From positions 1 through 42,574 of the forward strand of contig JALSTH010000089.1 of the NCBI GenBank assembly GCA_026983835.1: a stretch of 42,574 nucleotides of DNA, given 5' to 3'. The DNA comes from Candidatus Zixiibacteriota bacterium. GTDB lineage: Bacteria; Zixibacteria; MSB-5A5; UM-FILTER-46-8. The position numbers and the translations under genes were made by a program. How positions within the stretch are numbered: position 1 is the stretch's first letter; each line of letters opens with the position of its first letter. Positions 9,090 through 18,717 of this stretch are shown here, piece after piece. Under the pieces are notes generated by a model. The model saw only the letters and a program-made list of their open reading frames with translations. It made no database searches and was not told the DNA's origin.

Positions 9090-9155
9090 ATGTCGATAAA
9101 AGAGAAGAGCTTAATTATGATACTTTTTAAATTATCTTGGAACATCTATGGATAG
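9090..9155 (+). other. Possible 21-codon leader ORF overlapping the kinase start
   Basis: An ATG at 9090, preceded by a purine-rich GAGAGGG ribosome site about 5 bases upstream, opens a 21-codon frame (MSIKEKSLIMILFKLSWNIY, then Gly). Its TAG stop at 9153-9155 lies inside the first codons of the histidine kinase gene. The kinase ATG at 9148 itself has only a weak Shine-Dalgarno sequence. This arrangement would allow translational coupling, but it could also be chance. No homology is claimed. Confidence 0.35.
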
Positions 9156-10806
9156 ATTTACAAAGGATATACTAAGATTAGTTCCATTATTCTCTAAATT
9201 CGATGATGAGAGTTTGGAGAAATTGGAAAGTTTTATCGTGGAAAAACATTATTCAAAGGGTGACATTCTATTCCGAGAAAACAGCTATGGCAATACATTT
9301 TATATAATTAAAAATGGTTCCGTTGAGATATATAAGGAAGATAGCAAAGGGAAAAAAGAAATTATTTTAGCGATGCGCCGCAGTGGTGATTTTTTCGGTG
9401 AGATGGCGCTATTGGAAAATTCTCCGCGTTTCGCGACGGCTCGCATTGCCGCCGATAGTCAGATATTGGAGCTCTCTAAAGCGGCATTTATATCCCTTTT
9501 GTATGAAATGCCCATTGCCGCTTTGGAAATTATGAATGTTTTAGCGGCACGCCTCAGGCAATCGGATACGCAGGCGATTAAAGAACTCCGGGAAAAAAAT
9601 ATCTCTTTGGAAAGAATGCAGAGGGAATTGAAAAAATCAAATCAGAGGTTGGCGAGAACTACCAATTTTTTAAAGAGAATTATTTCCGTTTCGCCCGATA
9701 TCGTTCTTGTCACTGACCGTAATGAGAAGATATATATTTTTAATCAAGCCGCCCGTAATATTTATGGTTATACCTATGAAGAAATCCGCGGGAAAGACAT
9801 CTCAATCCTTCACTCCCCCAATTGTCCCACTGAATCATTAATCGATATGAAATATAAGTTGAAAAACAATGAGACTTTTAGGGGAGAGTTGCTCGATATA
9901 AACAAGGATGGGGAAGAGTTTATCAATTATGTAACTGTAAGCAATATAATCGGGGGACGGGACAATCTGCTTGGGACGATATATTTGGGCAAGGATATTA
10001 CGGAAGCGCGGGAGTTGGAAAGGCAGGCGCAGGCATTGGATCGGATGGCTACGCGAGGCCAGATGGCAAGCGAGGTCGCGCATGAACTGAACAACTACAT
10101 ATCGGTAATCGGCGGAAATCTCGAACTGCTGATGATGGATAAGCACATCCGTAAGAATGAGAACATAGTCAAACGAATAAATTCTATGTCCAAATCGGTG
10201 AAGCGGATGACTGTATTCACCGAAGGTTTGATGAGTCATACCGGTCCGGAATATGAATTCGCCGAATTGGAACTGAATAAATTCCTTGAGGGGGAACTTG
10301 CATTCCTCCGCCCACAAAAAAGATTTAGGAACATAGAAATCATAACCGATTTCGATGAAAACATAGATACGATAGTCACTTACGCCGGAGGATTGCAACA
10401 AATTTTATACAATTTAGCCAATAATGCCGCCGATGCCATAAATAATGAAAATATAAAAAATGGTGTAATCACGGTAGAAACGAAATTCGACGAAGAACTC
10501 GATTCAGTCAAAATAAAGGTAAAGGATAACGGGCCGGGACTTACACTCGAACAAAGAAAAAATATTTTTAGACAAAACTTTACAACCAAAACCAAAGGTC
10601 ATGGGTTTGGTTTAATGACTGTCAAGAATATCGTAAAGGAACTTAAGGGGAGCATTTCTTATAGGAGTGAACTCGGTAAGGGAACGGAATTCGAAGTTAC
10701 GCTACCGATTGACCAAAAAAAGAAGGATACTACAGCTCTAAGAGAATCCTCACCGATTCAACAGGTTTTCCCTCAACCGGCAGATGGACTAAGATGGATC
10801 TCATAA
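9148..10806 (+). CDS. Sensor histidine kinase with cyclic-nucleotide-binding and PAS domains
   Basis: The 552-residue soluble kinase has, in order, a cNMP-binding domain (about 10-135), a short coiled coil (140-175), a PAS domain (176-285), a HisKA-type helix with phosphoacceptor H312 in AHELNNYISV, and an HATPase domain with N box NLANNAADA (422-430), G1 DNGPGL (460-465) and G2 GHGFGL (484-489). The phosphate-binding cassette reads FGEMALLENSPRFATA, with E85 and R94 in the positions that bind the ribose 2'-OH and cyclic phosphate in CAP/PKA-type domains, so ligand binding looks intact. No membrane segment is seen. It heads a plus-strand run with DUF3307 and a large cyclase, suggesting that cAMP or cGMP made by the neighbour is its signal. 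No response regulator is adjacent; a single-domain one lies at 18718-19092. Confidence 0.9.
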   Translation: MDRFTKDILRLVPLFSKFDDESLEKLESFIVEKHYSKGDILFRENSYGNTFYIIKNGSVEIYKEDSKGKKEIILAMRRSGDFFGEMALLENSPRFATARIAADSQILELSKAAFISLLYEMPIAALEIMNVLAARLRQSDTQAIKELREKNISLERMQRELKKSNQRLARTTNFLKRIISVSPDIVLVTDRNEKIYIFNQAARNIYGYTYEEIRGKDISILHSPNCPTESLIDMKYKLKNNETFRGELLDINKDGEEFINYVTVSNIIGGRDNLLGTIYLGKDITEARELERQAQALDRMATRGQMASEVAHELNNYISVIGGNLELLMMDKHIRKNENIVKRINSMSKSVKRMTVFTEGLMSHTGPEYEFAELELNKFLEGELAFLRPQKRFRNIEIITDFDENIDTIVTYAGGLQQILYNLANNAADAINNENIKNGVITVETKFDEELDSVKIKVKDNGPGLTLEQRKNIFRQNFTTKTKGHGFGLMTVKNIVKELKGSISYRSELGKGTEFEVTLPIDQKKKDTTALRESSPIQQVFPQPADGLRWIS

Positions 10807-11144
10807 TATTCCTATTGATAGGGCATTATATCGGGGATTATGGTCTTCAGACTGATAGAATGGCTAGAGAAAAAGGGGATTCACCGACCACTCTTACTTT
10901 CCATGTCTTTGTTTACACATTAACAATCATATTATCTACAGCACTCTATGCCGTATTGGAAGGATTTAATCCGGTTCCCCCGACTTGGCTTTTTATAACA
11001 TTAGCGATTATCCTATTTATTACCCATTGGGCGCAGGACTATGTCAAAAGCCGAGTCAACGGTTCTCAGCAGCTTTACTATGTAGATCAATCACTGCATA
11101 TATTATTACTTATCATATTCAGATATATTCTAATTAAAAGTTGA
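10794..11144 (+). CDS. DUF3307 family membrane protein
   Basis: The 116-residue protein is hydrophobic with about four transmembrane segments. It carries conserved polar residues within them: H11, D15 and Q19 in GHYIGDYGLQTD, H37 in LTFHVFVY, H78 and D82 in ITHWAQDYVKSR, and D97, Q98 and H101 in YVDQSLHIL. This pattern fits the DUF3307 family, whose function is unknown; the spaced His/Asp residues suggest a metal or proton site. Its ATG lies 13 bases inside the end of the kinase gene, and 28 bases separate it from the cyclase gene, so all three are likely co-expressed. Confidence 0.8.
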   Translation: MDLIIFLLIGHYIGDYGLQTDRMAREKGDSPTTLTFHVFVYTLTIILSTALYAVLEGFNPVPPTWLFITLAIILFITHWAQDYVKSRVNGSQQLYYVDQSLHILLLIIFRYILIKS

Positions 11145-11172
11145 AAAATTAAAAAAATCGCCGAGAGAATAA

Positions 11173-14100
11173 ATGACTGCGAGCAACGAACTTTTCAGCA
11201 AAATCCGCCCTTATCTCCCAAATCTCTTAATTGACAAAATACGGGAGGAAGGTTTCGCCCCATCCATAGAAATACTCGAAGGATCTTTGATGTTTGCGGA
11301 TATATCCGGCTTTACCGCCATCTCCGAAAGATTGGCGTCAGTCGGTAAAAGCGGTGCCGAAGAGTTGACGGAAATTATCAATCACCATTTATCGGGAATA
11401 GTCTCAATTATTATCTCATTCGGGGGTGATATCCTCAAATTCGGAGGCGATGCGGCTTTGGTATATTTTAAGGATACCACCTCCGCTGTCGGTGCGGCTT
11501 TCAGCGTTAACAATTGGGCGACCGCTCATAAGGAAGTTAAAGCATCCGCAGGTAAATTTAATCTCTCACTGCATACGGGATTACATTATGGTAAATTCTT
11601 CTCCGCAGAGGTGGGCGATTATTTGGAAAAGTTGGAACATATCGTAACCGGCGATGCTCTCAATCAAGTATTTAACGCCGCCGATTATGCGGAAGGGGGG
11701 CAAGTAGGAGCGACAACGGATTTTGTAAAAGCGTCCGGCGATAATATACGGTCAATCACTTCCGAAGGTAATTTTCATCTCATCCTGCCAGATATGGAAA
11801 TAGAAATACCGCCATATCGGAAATCCGCCGAAATTTATAATAACTCGTCGGATTTGAACCTCCTCAGTAAATTCCTCCCCCAAGGATTGTTCGGGAAACT
11901 ATCCACAGGAAGGAATGATTCCATATCCGCAGAGCATAGGCGGATTACGGTTATGTTCATAAATTATTCCATCGAGGATAATATCAATTTTATGGGAAGG
12001 GCGGACGAGTTGAAGGTTCGATTGGATGATTATTTTCGGATGGTAAACGAAGCCATTTCCTCTTTGGGTGGGGTTATAACCCGTGTTGATTGTTATAGCA
12101 AGGGAGATAAAATATTAGCTGTTTTCGGGGCGATGCGAGCTCATCAAGATGACGACCTGCGAGCCGTTAAGTCGGCAATAAGAATGCAAAACGGCTTGGA
12201 GAAATTAAGGAATAAGACGGGATGGAAAATAAAACAAAGGATCGGCATCAACAGCGGCAAGGCGTTTTGTGGTGAAGTGGGAGGTTTGGAAAGGCGCGAA
12301 TATACGGTTATGGGGGACGATGTAAATTTGGCGGCGCGCCTGATGTCCAAAGCGGACGATTACGATATTTTAATAGGCGAAAAGACATCTAACGGCATAG
12401 TAAACAGCACAATATCCACAGAATCTGCGGGCAAAGTAACCGTTAAGGGGAAAAGTATGCCCATACCCGTTTATAGGGTAACTCAAGAGGAATCCGATGA
12501 CAACGATTTCGCCCTTGAAGCTTTATCGGCGCACTCGGGTCCGATTATTGGCAGGAAAAATGAGCAACAACTGCTCAAAGAGAAAATCCTATCCGCCAAA
12601 GAAGGGAATTTCTGTCCTATCATAATCGAAGGCGAAGCGGGCATAGGCAAATCGCGATTGACGGCGAGATTCTTGGAATTAACTTTGGAATCCGAGTTGC
12701 CCGGTTTTGCGGGCGTATGCCAAGCTTACGGAAATTCCATTCCCTTTCAACCATTCAAACCAATTTTTGAAAAACTGCTTGATATCAGGGATGGCAATTC
12801 GGAACGGGGTCGTATTATTAAATTTATCGATGAGCTTGGTTTTAATGGATTTGAACCGCTGTTAAATGATATTTTGGAATTAAATCTGACGGAAACGCCG
12901 ATAACCAACAGGCTCGACGCCAAGACCCGTCTTCATAGATTATTCGATTTACTTTACGCAATTTTCAGAAATGAGAGCGAAAAATCTCCATTTCATATTA
13001 TCCTCGAGGATATTCACTGGATAGATGAGACTTCTTTCGAATTCTTAAATTACATATTCGAGCAGGAACCCATAAACGGTTTTTTGGTTTTGGGGGTTAC
13101 CAGGCCCGAAGAGAGAATTAGTAAATCAATCATTTATAAAATGTCAACTATTATACACCTTAAAGCGCTGCCGCCGGAGGAAGCAACGGAGTTAATATCT
13201 TCGTTATTGAAAATAAAACAAATACCGCCAAGAGTAAAAGAATTGGTAATCAACCGCTCCCAAGGAAATCCCTTCTTCACCGGTGAGATCGTTCGTTCGT
13301 TGAAAGATTCAGGATATATAACAAAGGATGAAAATACGGGGGAAATGATTTTTGCGGGGGATATCGAAAGCATAGAGCTTCCAGACAATATCAACAGTTT
13401 AGTATTATCCCGTATCGACCGTTTGGACGAAACAGCAAAAGATGTTATAAAAACCGCCTCCATAATAGGAAGATCGTTCTCCCTCGATATACTTCAGGAT
13501 ATATTCCCATACAAAATAGAAAAGCAAACCTTAATCGAAAACTTAGGGAAATTATCATCGCTGGATTTAACTCCCATAGACAGAAAAGGAGAAAATCCAA
13601 GCTATATATTCAAGCATATCCTTACTCAAGAAGTAGCTTATAATTTCCAATCTTTTCGGGAACGAGAGATATTGCACGAAAGGGTGGGCTTCAACCTTGA
13701 GAATAAATACAAAAACAATTTGCATCCTCATTTGGAAGTTTTAGCGCATCATTTCTCCAATAGCCGTTGCAAGGCTAAAGCGTTCTATTATCTCATCAAG
13801 GCGGGAGAGAAAGCATTTTCGATATACGCCAATTTTGAAGCGATGAAATATCTGCGTGAAGCGGAAAACATTTATAATAAGCCCGGTAGGTATCCTGCTT
13901 TCGTTAAGGGGGATGACATCATATTTATCCTTAAAACCAAAGGAAGTATAAATCGGAGGATGGGTGCATACGACAAGGCAATCGACGATTATAAAAAACT
14001 ATATCGATATCTTAAGCGCTGGAAAGATTACGATTTTGTCTCAAAGATTTTAACGAACATTTCAGAAGCAAAATGGCTAAAAGGGGATTATGATGGGGCT

Positions 14101-15336
14101 GCAAGATCAGCGAAAAAAGGGCTGAAAATCGCATCAGAGCATAAAAACGAGTATGGCAGGGCTGTAAATCTTTTTGCTTTAGGCGAAATCAGCAGGCTTC
14201 GAGGGGACTTTAAGAATGCGATTGAACTATTTAATCAAGCTATAAAAATATTTAAATCCTTCAATAAATCGTCGGATCTTTCAAACTGTTTGAACAGTTT
14301 GGGAATATCGTTTTGGTCTATGGGGGAATTGGAAAAGGCACTTCCGATATATAAGGAGGCTTTACAAATTCACAAAAAACTCTCCGATCTTGAGGGCGAA
14401 GCAAAGGTGCTTAACAATTTGGGGTTGATATACCTCGACACCGGAAAACCGGAAAAAGCACTCGGGAATTTCAAAAAGGCGGCAAGCATTTTTGAGCGAA
14501 TCGGAGATAACCGTAATAAGAGTTATTGCCTCGGGAATATCGGTTATATCCAAAAGAATTACGCAAATATCGGGGAAGCCGAATCGGCGTTTAAGGAAGC
14601 ATTAAAGCAGTTGAAAAAAATCGGTGATATCGCCGGCTCCGCATACACATACTCTAATCTGGGAGACCTTTATTTGCAGAATTACAATCCAAAGCAGGCT
14701 TTGAGAAATCACAAAATGGCTTTGGAAATCGCCGAAAGCTTAAAAGATGACGAATTAATCAGCGAGCTATTGGGGGGGATTGCGCTTGATAATGTGGCAT
14801 TGGGGAGGTTTGCCGAGGCTGAAGAATCCGCTCAAAAAGCATATGAAATAAGCAAAAGGATCGGAGCAAAGATATTTACAATTAGATCTTTATATGCCTT
14901 GGTTGAAGCGGATATATCGGATAAGAATCGTGAAATAGATATCAATATCCGAGAATTAGAGGAATTGGTGCGGAGTGATAAAAGCGAATATGGAATTTTC
15001 GGGCTTTACAGCCTTGCTAAATTTTATCAATCGAGGCAGGATTATCAAAAAGCTAAATCATACTTTGAGACCGTCTTGGATAAAGCCGTAAAAACGAATC
15101 TTCGTCAACTGGAGTGGAAAGTTCGTTACAAACTGGGCGAACTTATACTTGCTTCCGCAAATGACGATTATTCCCATTCAATTGCCATAAATCATTTCAA
15201 AACAGCATCAAAACTTATTTATGAAGCCGCCTTAAGTTTTAAGACTCGAGAGGAAAAAGAGCGCTATTTATCCATACCTGAAGTAAAAAAAATACTAAAA
15301 CTGGCAGGCGATATCCCCCAATTAGCCAATTATTAA
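11173..15336 (+). CDS. Soluble adenylyl-cyclase-like protein: two cyclase domains, P-loop ATPase, TPRs
   Basis: The 1387-residue protein has the layout of animal soluble adenylyl cyclase (ADCY10): cyclase C1 (about 35-200), cyclase C2 (about 255-435), a P-loop NTPase (Walker A GEAGIGKS at 487-494, Walker B-like ILEDIHW), then a long TPR region (about 850-1300). The two cyclase domains are complementary. C1 keeps the metal aspartates D43 (FADISGF) and D93 (FGGDAAL) and the base-selecting K89, but has Asn168 where the transition-state Arg belongs. C2 lacks the first metal Asp (N264 in MFINYS) but keeps T378, N385 and R389 (YTVMGDDVNLAARL). One composite active site is therefore expected. ATP rather than GTP specificity is an inference from K89/T378. 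The ATG has a GAGAG ribosome site. No membrane segments are visible. Confidence 0.9.
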   Translation: MTASNELFSKIRPYLPNLLIDKIREEGFAPSIEILEGSLMFADISGFTAISERLASVGKSGAEELTEIINHHLSGIVSIIISFGGDILKFGGDAALVYFKDTTSAVGAAFSVNNWATAHKEVKASAGKFNLSLHTGLHYGKFFSAEVGDYLEKLEHIVTGDALNQVFNAADYAEGGQVGATTDFVKASGDNIRSITSEGNFHLILPDMEIEIPPYRKSAEIYNNSSDLNLLSKFLPQGLFGKLSTGRNDSISAEHRRITVMFINYSIEDNINFMGRADELKVRLDDYFRMVNEAISSLGGVITRVDCYSKGDKILAVFGAMRAHQDDDLRAVKSAIRMQNGLEKLRNKTGWKIKQRIGINSGKAFCGEVGGLERREYTVMGDDVNLAARLMSKADDYDILIGEKTSNGIVNSTISTESAGKVTVKGKSMPIPVYRVTQEESDDNDFALEALSAHSGPIIGRKNEQQLLKEKILSAKEGNFCPIIIEGEAGIGKSRLTARFLELTLESELPGFAGVCQAYGNSIPFQPFKPIFEKLLDIRDGNSERGRIIKFIDELGFNGFEPLLNDILELNLTETPITNRLDAKTRLHRLFDLLYAIFRNESEKSPFHIILEDIHWIDETSFEFLNYIFEQEPINGFLVLGVTRPEERISKSIIYKMSTIIHLKALPPEEATELISSLLKIKQIPPRVKELVINRSQGNPFFTGEIVRSLKDSGYITKDENTGEMIFAGDIESIELPDNINSLVLSRIDRLDETAKDVIKTASIIGRSFSLDILQDIFPYKIEKQTLIENLGKLSSLDLTPIDRKGENPSYIFKHILTQEVAYNFQSFREREILHERVGFNLENKYKNNLHPHLEVLAHHFSNSRCKAKAFYYLIKAGEKAFSIYANFEAMKYLREAENIYNKPGRYPAFVKGDDIIFILKTKGSINRRMGAYDKAIDDYKKLYRYLKRWKDYDFVSKILTNISEAKWLKGDYDGAARSAKKGLKIASEHKNEYGRAVNLFALGEISRLRGDFKNAIELFNQAIKIFKSFNKSSDLSNCLNSLGISFWSMGELEKALPIYKEALQIHKKLSDLEGEAKVLNNLGLIYLDTGKPEKALGNFKKAASIFERIGDNRNKSYCLGNIGYIQKNYANIGEAESAFKEALKQLKKIGDIAGSAYTYSNLGDLYLQNYNPKQALRNHKMALEIAESLKDDELISELLGGIALDNVALGRFAEAEESAQKAYEISKRIGAKIFTIRSLYALVEADISDKNREIDINIRELEELVRSDKSEYGIFGLYSLAKFYQSRQDYQKAKSYFETVLDKAVKTNLRQLEWKVRYKLGELILASANDDYSHSIAINHFKTASKLIYEAALSFKTREEKERYLSIPEVKKILKLAGDIPQLANY

Positions 15337-15418
15337 CACTTTACTATCTTTTAACTACATTATTTAGGATTAAATAAATTGACTTTTCAATTTTTATTTA
15401 TATAATTTTCCGTTTATT

Positions 15419-16420
15419 ATGGGAAAGCAGTTAGAACAGAAATCAATGGATCCTATCGCCAAGATAACCGCCCCCGTTTCCGATTTTATGGAATTATACG
15501 AGCGGAAGCTGAAAGAATACTTGATAGCGGAGAATGCGCTCATCTATCAAATAACTAAACATATCTTATCGGCTACCGGCAAAAGACTGCGGCCGACAAT
15601 AGTTTTTCTTTCCGCTTCCACACTCGGATATGCCGATGAAAATGTCACCGTTCCGGCTATAGCTCTGGAACTCATTCATAATGCTACTTTATTGCATGAT
15701 GATGTCATAGATGAGGCAAAATATCGTCGGGGTATTGAAGCTGTAAATTACCGCTGGGATAATTTGGTCTCGGTGCTGATGGGGGATTATTTCTTTGCAA
15801 AGGCATTCAAAATCCTGGTTAATAACGGAAGGCAGGATTTGCTGAAAGCTGTTTCATCAGCCACCGAACGCGTAAGCGTCGGAGAACTGACTCAGGTGCA
15901 ACAGATTAACAATTTATCCATTACTGAAGATATTTATCTCTCGATAATTTCCGATAAAACAGCCTCATTATTCTCCTGCGCGGGAGAATCCGGCGCCATT
16001 TTAGCCGATGCGGGAGAACAAATCAGGGAATCTTTCCGTGGTTATGGAGAAAACCTCGGGATAGCTTTTCAAATCGCCGATGACCTTTTGGATTATATCG
16101 GCGATGAGAAAAAAACCGGCAAAGGTATTGCGAGTGACCTGAAAGAAGGATGGTTCACGCTTCCTTTAATACACTCGCTTAAAAACTCTTCGCAGGCGAC
16201 TTCCAAAGAGATAAAGGCGATACTCGAAAACGGTTTTCGGGAGGACAAATTCGAGTTGATTAAGGATTTCGTCCTTGAAAACGGCGGCGTTGATTATTCT
16301 CTCAAAAAGGCATCTTTATTCAGGGACAGGGCTTTGGATTATTTGGATAAAATCGATGATTCGCTTTATAAGGAGGCCCTAATAGATTTGGCTGAATTTA
16401 CCGTTAAAAGGGAACGCTGA
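15419..16420 (+). CDS. Long-chain trans-polyprenyl diphosphate synthase
   Basis: The 333-residue enzyme elongates allylic diphosphates with IPP. It shows GKRLRPT (54-60), the first aspartate-rich motif LLHDDVIDEAKYRRG with DDVID at 94-98, and the second, FQIADDLLDYIGD with DDLLD at 221-225. The first motif has the DDxxD form with a small residue (Ala89) upstream, as in octaprenyl- and nonaprenyl-type synthases rather than short-chain ones, so quinone side-chain synthesis is the likely role. The ATG at 15419 has no clear Shine-Dalgarno sequence; Met10 (15446) is an alternative start. It lies in the same direction after the cyclase gene, across 82 bases. Confidence 0.9.
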   Translation: MGKQLEQKSMDPIAKITAPVSDFMELYERKLKEYLIAENALIYQITKHILSATGKRLRPTIVFLSASTLGYADENVTVPAIALELIHNATLLHDDVIDEAKYRRGIEAVNYRWDNLVSVLMGDYFFAKAFKILVNNGRQDLLKAVSSATERVSVGELTQVQQINNLSITEDIYLSIISDKTASLFSCAGESGAILADAGEQIRESFRGYGENLGIAFQIADDLLDYIGDEKKTGKGIASDLKEGWFTLPLIHSLKNSSQATSKEIKAILENGFREDKFELIKDFVLENGGVDYSLKKASLFRDRALDYLDKIDDSLYKEALIDLAEFTVKRER

Positions 16421-16463
16421 CATCCAACTATGTTTTATTTTATATCTTACCATTCGATTTTGA

Positions 16464-16487
16464 AACCGAAGGAATTCCCCTTCGGTT
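16464..16487 (+). terminator. Hairpin after the polyprenyl synthase gene
   Basis: A perfect 9-base-pair stem AACCGAAGG/CCTTCGGTT with a six-base loop lies 44 bases after the stop codon. The following bases are AT-rich (ATCTTATATTTAT) but lack a clean T run, so it may act as a terminator or as an RNA 3'-end stabiliser. Confidence 0.55.
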
Positions 16488-16540
16488 ATCTTATATTTAT
16501 AATAAAGGAACCGCTTAATCCTTTAAGGATATAAAAAACT

Positions 16541-18676
16541 ATGCAGAGCTGGCATTTAGAATTCGGAAATAGTTTATATCCTTACTTATTCGGTTTCGGG
16601 GTATTATTAATAGCCTTTAGTTGGCTATATTATCGAAAAACCACCCCCGAACTCCCATTCATTTTTAGAGCGCTCCTATTTACTTTGCGAATATTGTCGA
16701 TTGCGATAGTAATTTTCCTGCTGTCATCCCCAACGATAGTATTGACGGAAGAAAAGCTTATGGGGAATAAATTGGCGGTGCTCATCGATAAATCGGCAAG
16801 TATGGGGTTTATGGAAAGGGGGAAAACCCGCTTACAATCGGTTTCAGATGCGGTTGACCTGCAAAAGATATCAAAAGAACAACCTATTATCCCTTTCGCT
16901 TTTTCGGATACATTGGTCGAATTGAATTCCCTTTCAGTCCCTACGGCCGATAGCAACCTAACAGCGCTGGGAAATGCCTTGCGGAAGCTGAACACTTTGG
17001 AGAGATTGATGGATATCGGAGGAATTCTTATTATCAGTGATGGCCGTTCCAATTTGGGCTCCGATCCGCTTTATGAGGCTTTAAGGATGGATATTCCAAT
17101 CTCGGCTATCGGCGTCGGTGATACAATCCCGATACCCGATTTATCCATTGAAGATATCGATGGTCCCAATATCGTTTATCGGAGTGAAAAAATAAACTTT
17201 AAGGTTTCCCTCAAATCTGATTTGCAAAAGGATTTATCGGTGTTTTTAGATCTATATCAAGGGAAAACGCTCCTTAAATCCAAAAAAATCCTGCTTTCAG
17301 GCAGGGGAGCAACCAAACCTACCTCTATCGGGGTAAAAGCCGATTCAGTCGGAGAATTCAATTATAGGTTTGTTGTCAGAAGCAGTTTTAAGGAGAGATT
17401 TACAAAAAATAATTCCCGCTCCAAAGTTGTCCGAATCCTTAAGGATCGCTTGAATATTCTTCTGTCTGCGGATTATCCAAGCTGGGAATTTACCTTCCTT
17501 AAAAGGGTGCTTGCTTCCAATGATAAGTATAATGTATCCGTTTATCTGCCCGGCAAAGGTTCAAAAAACATCCTGACCCCGCAAACAGGCGAAAAGCTGG
17601 GTGATTATGACTGCCTGATATTTTTAAGCGGTGGAAATAAGAGCTTCAACCGTTATGGAAAGGCTTTAAGCGATCTTTATTCGGCGGGTAAACTGAACGC
17701 TTTAATCTTTCTCTCGCCGGAAACAGCCAACAGCAGATATGTAAATTTCCTACGGGAAATCGGCATAATTTCACAAAAACAAAATCCTTTTGCGGAAAAT
17801 GGCGAATTCCTTCCCAAAATCACCAATAAGACCGTGATAGATGCTTTGCTAAGACTACCTTATAATGATAATATGAGCCGATATTCCAAATTACCTCCGC
17901 TTAAATATAGACTAATTCCGTTAACACCAAATAAAAATTGGGATGTGGTAATGAGCTCCTCGACCTTCGAGGGGGACAACTCGCCTTTACTGTTAAAAAG
18001 TAAAAGCGGCGGAAATCATATTGTCATATTCAATGGCGGTCCGATTTGGAGGTGGAAATTTTTTACCAACCGCACCGGCGAAGCCGACAGCACCTATAAA
18101 ATTATGATGGGGAATATAATTACTTGGTTAACAGTCAGCGGGCAGGCAAATCCCATTGAAGTCACAACCGACAAAAAGCTATATGAATTGGGCGATGAGG
18201 TCCGATTTAAGGCGCGGGTATTGGATGACAACTATAAACCTTTTAAGGGAAGTTCCGTGATAGTGGAATTGAAAAACGGGAATGTAAAACAGCAATTGAA
18301 TCTTGAAAGGGGGATTCAAGGGAAATTCGAAGGTTTAGCCGGAAGGCTCGCCCCGGGAGGATATTCCTACATCGCTTACGCAATCGTGTCAGGCGATACC
18401 TTGAAGACAGTAAAGGGACACTTCACTATAGAACAATTCAGCGAGGAATTCCGACACCTTACCGCCGACAGGCATATCCTAAAACGGATGGCATCCTCCA
18501 CCGGGGGGAGATATCTCGATATAGAAAACAAAATAAACGGACCATTCCCATTGCATAAAAATTCCATTGTTGAAAAAAAGCCTATCAGACTTTCGGCTTA
18601 TCCTTCGATAATGATTCCGCTTATATTGTTATTGGCATTGGAATGGATAATAAGAAAACGGAGGCAACTGCCCTAA
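16541..18676 (+). CDS. Membrane-anchored VWA-type protein with a large envelope domain
   Basis: The 711-residue protein has two N-terminal membrane helices (about 12-30 and 42-62) and one near the C-terminus (about 687-704), followed by a basic tail (RKRRQLP). Between them is a von Willebrand A-like region with a metal-site motif VLIDKSASMG (DxSxS) and a later IIISDGRSN segment. A long region follows that includes glutamine-amidotransferase-like stretches and an Ig/MG-like segment around 555-640. The arrangement resembles bacterial membrane VWA proteins of the BatA/BatB-neighbour type, whose roles are poorly known. The rather poor start context (TATAAAAAACT before the ATG) gives no strong ribosome site. 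No MoxR ATPase gene is adjacent, so a precise function is not assigned. Confidence 0.78.
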   Translation: MQSWHLEFGNSLYPYLFGFGVLLIAFSWLYYRKTTPELPFIFRALLFTLRILSIAIVIFLLSSPTIVLTEEKLMGNKLAVLIDKSASMGFMERGKTRLQSVSDAVDLQKISKEQPIIPFAFSDTLVELNSLSVPTADSNLTALGNALRKLNTLERLMDIGGILIISDGRSNLGSDPLYEALRMDIPISAIGVGDTIPIPDLSIEDIDGPNIVYRSEKINFKVSLKSDLQKDLSVFLDLYQGKTLLKSKKILLSGRGATKPTSIGVKADSVGEFNYRFVVRSSFKERFTKNNSRSKVVRILKDRLNILLSADYPSWEFTFLKRVLASNDKYNVSVYLPGKGSKNILTPQTGEKLGDYDCLIFLSGGNKSFNRYGKALSDLYSAGKLNALIFLSPETANSRYVNFLREIGIISQKQNPFAENGEFLPKITNKTVIDALLRLPYNDNMSRYSKLPPLKYRLIPLTPNKNWDVVMSSSTFEGDNSPLLLKSKSGGNHIVIFNGGPIWRWKFFTNRTGEADSTYKIMMGNIITWLTVSGQANPIEVTTDKKLYELGDEVRFKARVLDDNYKPFKGSSVIVELKNGNVKQQLNLERGIQGKFEGLAGRLAPGGYSYIAYAIVSGDTLKTVKGHFTIEQFSEEFRHLTADRHILKRMASSTGGRYLDIENKINGPFPLHKNSIVEKKPIRLSAYPSIMIPLILLLALEWIIRKRRQLP

Positions 18677-18717
18677 AACCGCCCCAATAATTAATAAAAT
18701 TGAAATCCCCCAAAACA

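Noticed and set aside
9838-10401. 187-codon minus-strand frame within the histidine kinase gene
   Set aside because: It is entirely antisense to well-conserved PAS and kinase motifs, has no ribosome site, and resembles no protein family.
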